A stretch of DNA of 64,000 nt, from assembly GCF_009695605.1 (NCBI RefSeq), contig NZ_VUNQ01000015.1, positions 18,046 to 82,045 on the forward strand, written 5' to 3'. The notes beneath the pieces are model-generated. The model ran no database searches. It saw only the letters and a list, made by a program, of their open reading frames with translations, and had not been told where the DNA came from. Positions 62,669 to 64,000 of this stretch are shown in pieces. Both the position numbers and the translations under genes were made by a program. Numbering within the stretch: the stretch's first letter is position 1; each line of letters opens with the position of its first letter. Origin of the DNA: Tissierella pigra. Its GTDB lineage: Bacteria; Bacillota; Clostridia; Tissierellales; Tissierellaceae.

Positions 62669-63512
62669 ACCCCTCAACACTATATGTAGGAAATACATCA
62701 ATTAGTTTATGGGCCAATTTTATAAAGTGCTGATAATTGCCGAAGAACATTTTTAAATCTCCTTCAGAAACCTCTAGCCCTGTTGGATGTCCAGATTGAT
62801 TCCTGACCTTTCGGATAATATCTAGAAAGTTAAAATTCAATTTAGGATTTTCAAACCCTAATTCTTGAAATAAACTTATATTTGATTCTATCCTTTTTTC
62901 AAATTCATCAAGTCTATCATAAGCAGATTTTGCATTAATAACTTTGCGTTTGAAATTTTCAATTTCGTTAGACGTTCCATTGTTCTCCAAATATTTATAG
63001 TATGCATTGCTAAGATTAATTAATAGGTATTCTGCAGCACATCCTAGCATTGTACTCGCTGCTAATCTATTATCTCTTATTCCACATTCACAAGCCTCAT
63101 ATAAATATCTCTTTTCAATCTGATCAATATCCATACTTGAGATTTCCAACATAAAGTTCCGATAAATGGAATCCTCCACAATTTCATTTTCAATTTCATC
63201 AATTTCTACACTTGTTATGTTATATGCTAATGTACTTATATAAACACCTACCGCAGCATATTCTTCATCATCTTCATAAATCTCGAAACAGATTTTCTCT
63301 AACTTCTCTAGATTATCTTCTAAAGTCTTTTTAAACTCAATAGGTGTTTTAATATTAATGAACATCTTTCTTTGATTCGACACTATACCTGAATAATCCC
63401 AACGCCTATCATATACTATTTTTGAATGTTTGATAAAGTTACTAAGTTGAGTTTCACCTTCTATATCTAAGTATTTAATCATTGTATAATGTAGACTTTT
63501 CTCTGGCGTCAT
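62667..63512 (-). CDS. HEPN-like protein
   Basis: 281 aa, helical in its C-terminal half. At residues 237-242 it carries RNQSGH, fitting the R-X4-H ribonuclease motif of HEPN domains, preceded by the helix LAASTMLGCAAEYLLINLSNAYYKY typical of such folds. The N-terminal ~130 residues are uncharacterised. HEPN proteins often act as RNases in toxin-antitoxin or antiphage systems, but non-nuclease members exist. No obvious antitoxin (MNT) gene is adjacent. Confidence 0.6.
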   Translation of the reverse strand: MTPEKSLHYTMIKYLDIEGETQLSNFIKHSKIVYDRRWDYSGIVSNQRKMFINIKTPIEFKKTLEDNLEKLEKICFEIYEDDEEYAAVGVYISTLAYNITSVEIDEIENEIVEDSIYRNFMLEISSMDIDQIEKRYLYEACECGIRDNRLAASTMLGCAAEYLLINLSNAYYKYLENNGTSNEIENFKRKVINAKSAYDRLDEFEKRIESNISLFQELGFENPKLNFNFLDIIRKVRNQSGHPTGLEVSEGDLKMFFGNYQHFIKLAHKLIDVFPTYSVEG

Positions 63513-63574
63513 TTACTCACTCTCCATTTCGTATACTAAAGATATTGCTTATCCTTCATTAAATTGATAGAAAT

Positions 63575-63871
63575 TTATAATCCTTCTATGTTAAAATTAT
63601 AATCTACTAAGGTCCACTTATCATTAAATCCTCTACTCGGATGCCTCATTATTTTATCATTACCATCTTTAAAACATTTCAACTTATGTTCATATTTCTT
63701 TAATATACCTTTAATTCTTCTCTTCTCATTTATCTGTCCACCTCTTGTCCAAGCAATGATTATTATTGATGAATCTTCAAATGCTTGCTCTATATATTCA
63801 ATATTAACACTTTCATAATCTTGATTTCTATATTTTAAATTATCAGGATTAGTAGACATATATGAAAACAA
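63575..63871 (-). pseudogene. DUF1643-like gene, 5' truncated
   Basis: The frame reads NLFSYMSTNPDNL, IIIIAWTRGG and RHPSRGF, matching the C-terminal two thirds of DUF1643 proteins (NLF-x-x-x-(A/S)T-x-P, ...WG, ...HP). The conserved N-terminal part (with a LxxNPS motif) is missing. The frame continues upstream only as far as GCLSNLF before meeting the IS3-like element, so the gene was probably cut by that insertion. The start assigned at 63871 is a TTG. Confidence 0.7.
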
Positions 63872-63935
63872 ATTGGAAAGGCAACCCTTTTTTAGACAAA
63901 TTCATTTCGAACAAAGATTTACCCTTTAAATGTAC

Positions 63936-64000
63936 TTATGCTACTATTCCCAGAGCTATTTTATTTCTATAATTTATTGGTGATATGTAGCCTAAAGAAC
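63936..64000 (-). mobile_element. IS3-family transposase, C-terminal end only
   Basis: The minus-strand frame ending at TAA 63938-63936 reads SLGYISPINYRNKIALGIVA, the typical end of IS3/IS150 OrfB (integrase) proteins (LGY-x-SP-x-x-YR). The rest lies beyond the window. The IS terminus should fall around 63880-63915. Confidence 0.8.

Overview
The window looks like a chromosomal segment of a low-GC, anaerobic, spore-forming, amino-acid-fermenting member of the Clostridia (possibly a Tissierellia-like lineage; this is inference). Supporting evidence is the AT-rich composition, an alpha/beta SASP, cotJABC, a CwlD-type amidase and a SPOCS-domain coat protein, together with a ferredoxin-linked 2-oxoacid oxidoreductase, phosphotransbutyrylase and butyrate kinases, a glycine cleavage system and rubrerythrin. 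No rRNA or tRNA gene was recognised. Most genes lie on the minus strand.

Layout. 0-3 kb: glmM and cca. 3-12 kb: an accessory agr quorum-sensing region. One complete minus-strand locus (agrA, agrC, agrD, a broken agrB) is followed by a second partial copy (agrC tail, agrD, intact agrB). A directly repeated 1.2-kb block accounts for the second copy. Two pairs of secreted protein plus lipoprotein, and a four-helix membrane protein, are interleaved. Both agrD promoters carry LytTR-type direct repeats. 12-18.5 kb: type II fatty-acid synthesis (fabH-fabK-fabD-fabG-acpP-fabF, with fabZ divergent), containing a long fold-back repeat between fabG and acpP. 18.5-21.6 kb: an opine-dehydrogenase-like gene and a B12-binding mutase-like gene behind a c-di-AMP (ydaO-type) riboswitch. 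22.6-31 kb: one ten-gene run, cdaA-cdaR-buk-ptb-buk-ATPase-ferredoxin-2-oxoacid:ferredoxin oxidoreductase. It joins the c-di-AMP synthase to branched-chain 2-oxoacid energy metabolism.

31-40 kb: CapA-like and PrsW-like proteins, rubrerythrin, cotJABC, a Na+-pump decarboxylase beta subunit with a 37-residue gamma-like partner, SASP, ferritin, an L,D-transpeptidase and small hypothetical genes. 40-46.7 kb (plus strand): a Crp/Fnr regulator, a YedE-TusA-DUF3343 sulfur/selenium cluster, then a heterodimeric ABC exporter preceded by a 25-codon leader peptide and two attenuator hairpins. 46.7-52.4 kb: a nitrate/taurine-type ABC importer, an ion-transporter-like protein, an M42 aminopeptidase and a PAP2 phosphatase. 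52.5-58.2 kb: gcvT-gcvH-gcvPA-gcvPB-lpdA. 58.2-58.84 kb: an AT-rich gap with a DnaA-box cluster. 58.8-59.6 kb: cwlD. 59.6-64 kb: a repeat-rich accessory stretch with uncharacterised proteins (a zinc-ribbon membrane protein with a large coiled-coil partner, and a HEPN-like protein) and a DUF1643 gene apparently truncated by an IS3-family element that runs off the right edge.

How the genes may fit together: branched-chain amino acids would be oxidised through 2-oxoacids to acyl-CoA, then acyl phosphate, then acid plus ATP, while glycine enters the gcv system. CdaA makes c-di-AMP, which a riboswitch 8 kb away in the same window would sense. All functional statements rest on reading the sequence and on family knowledge; no database search was run.
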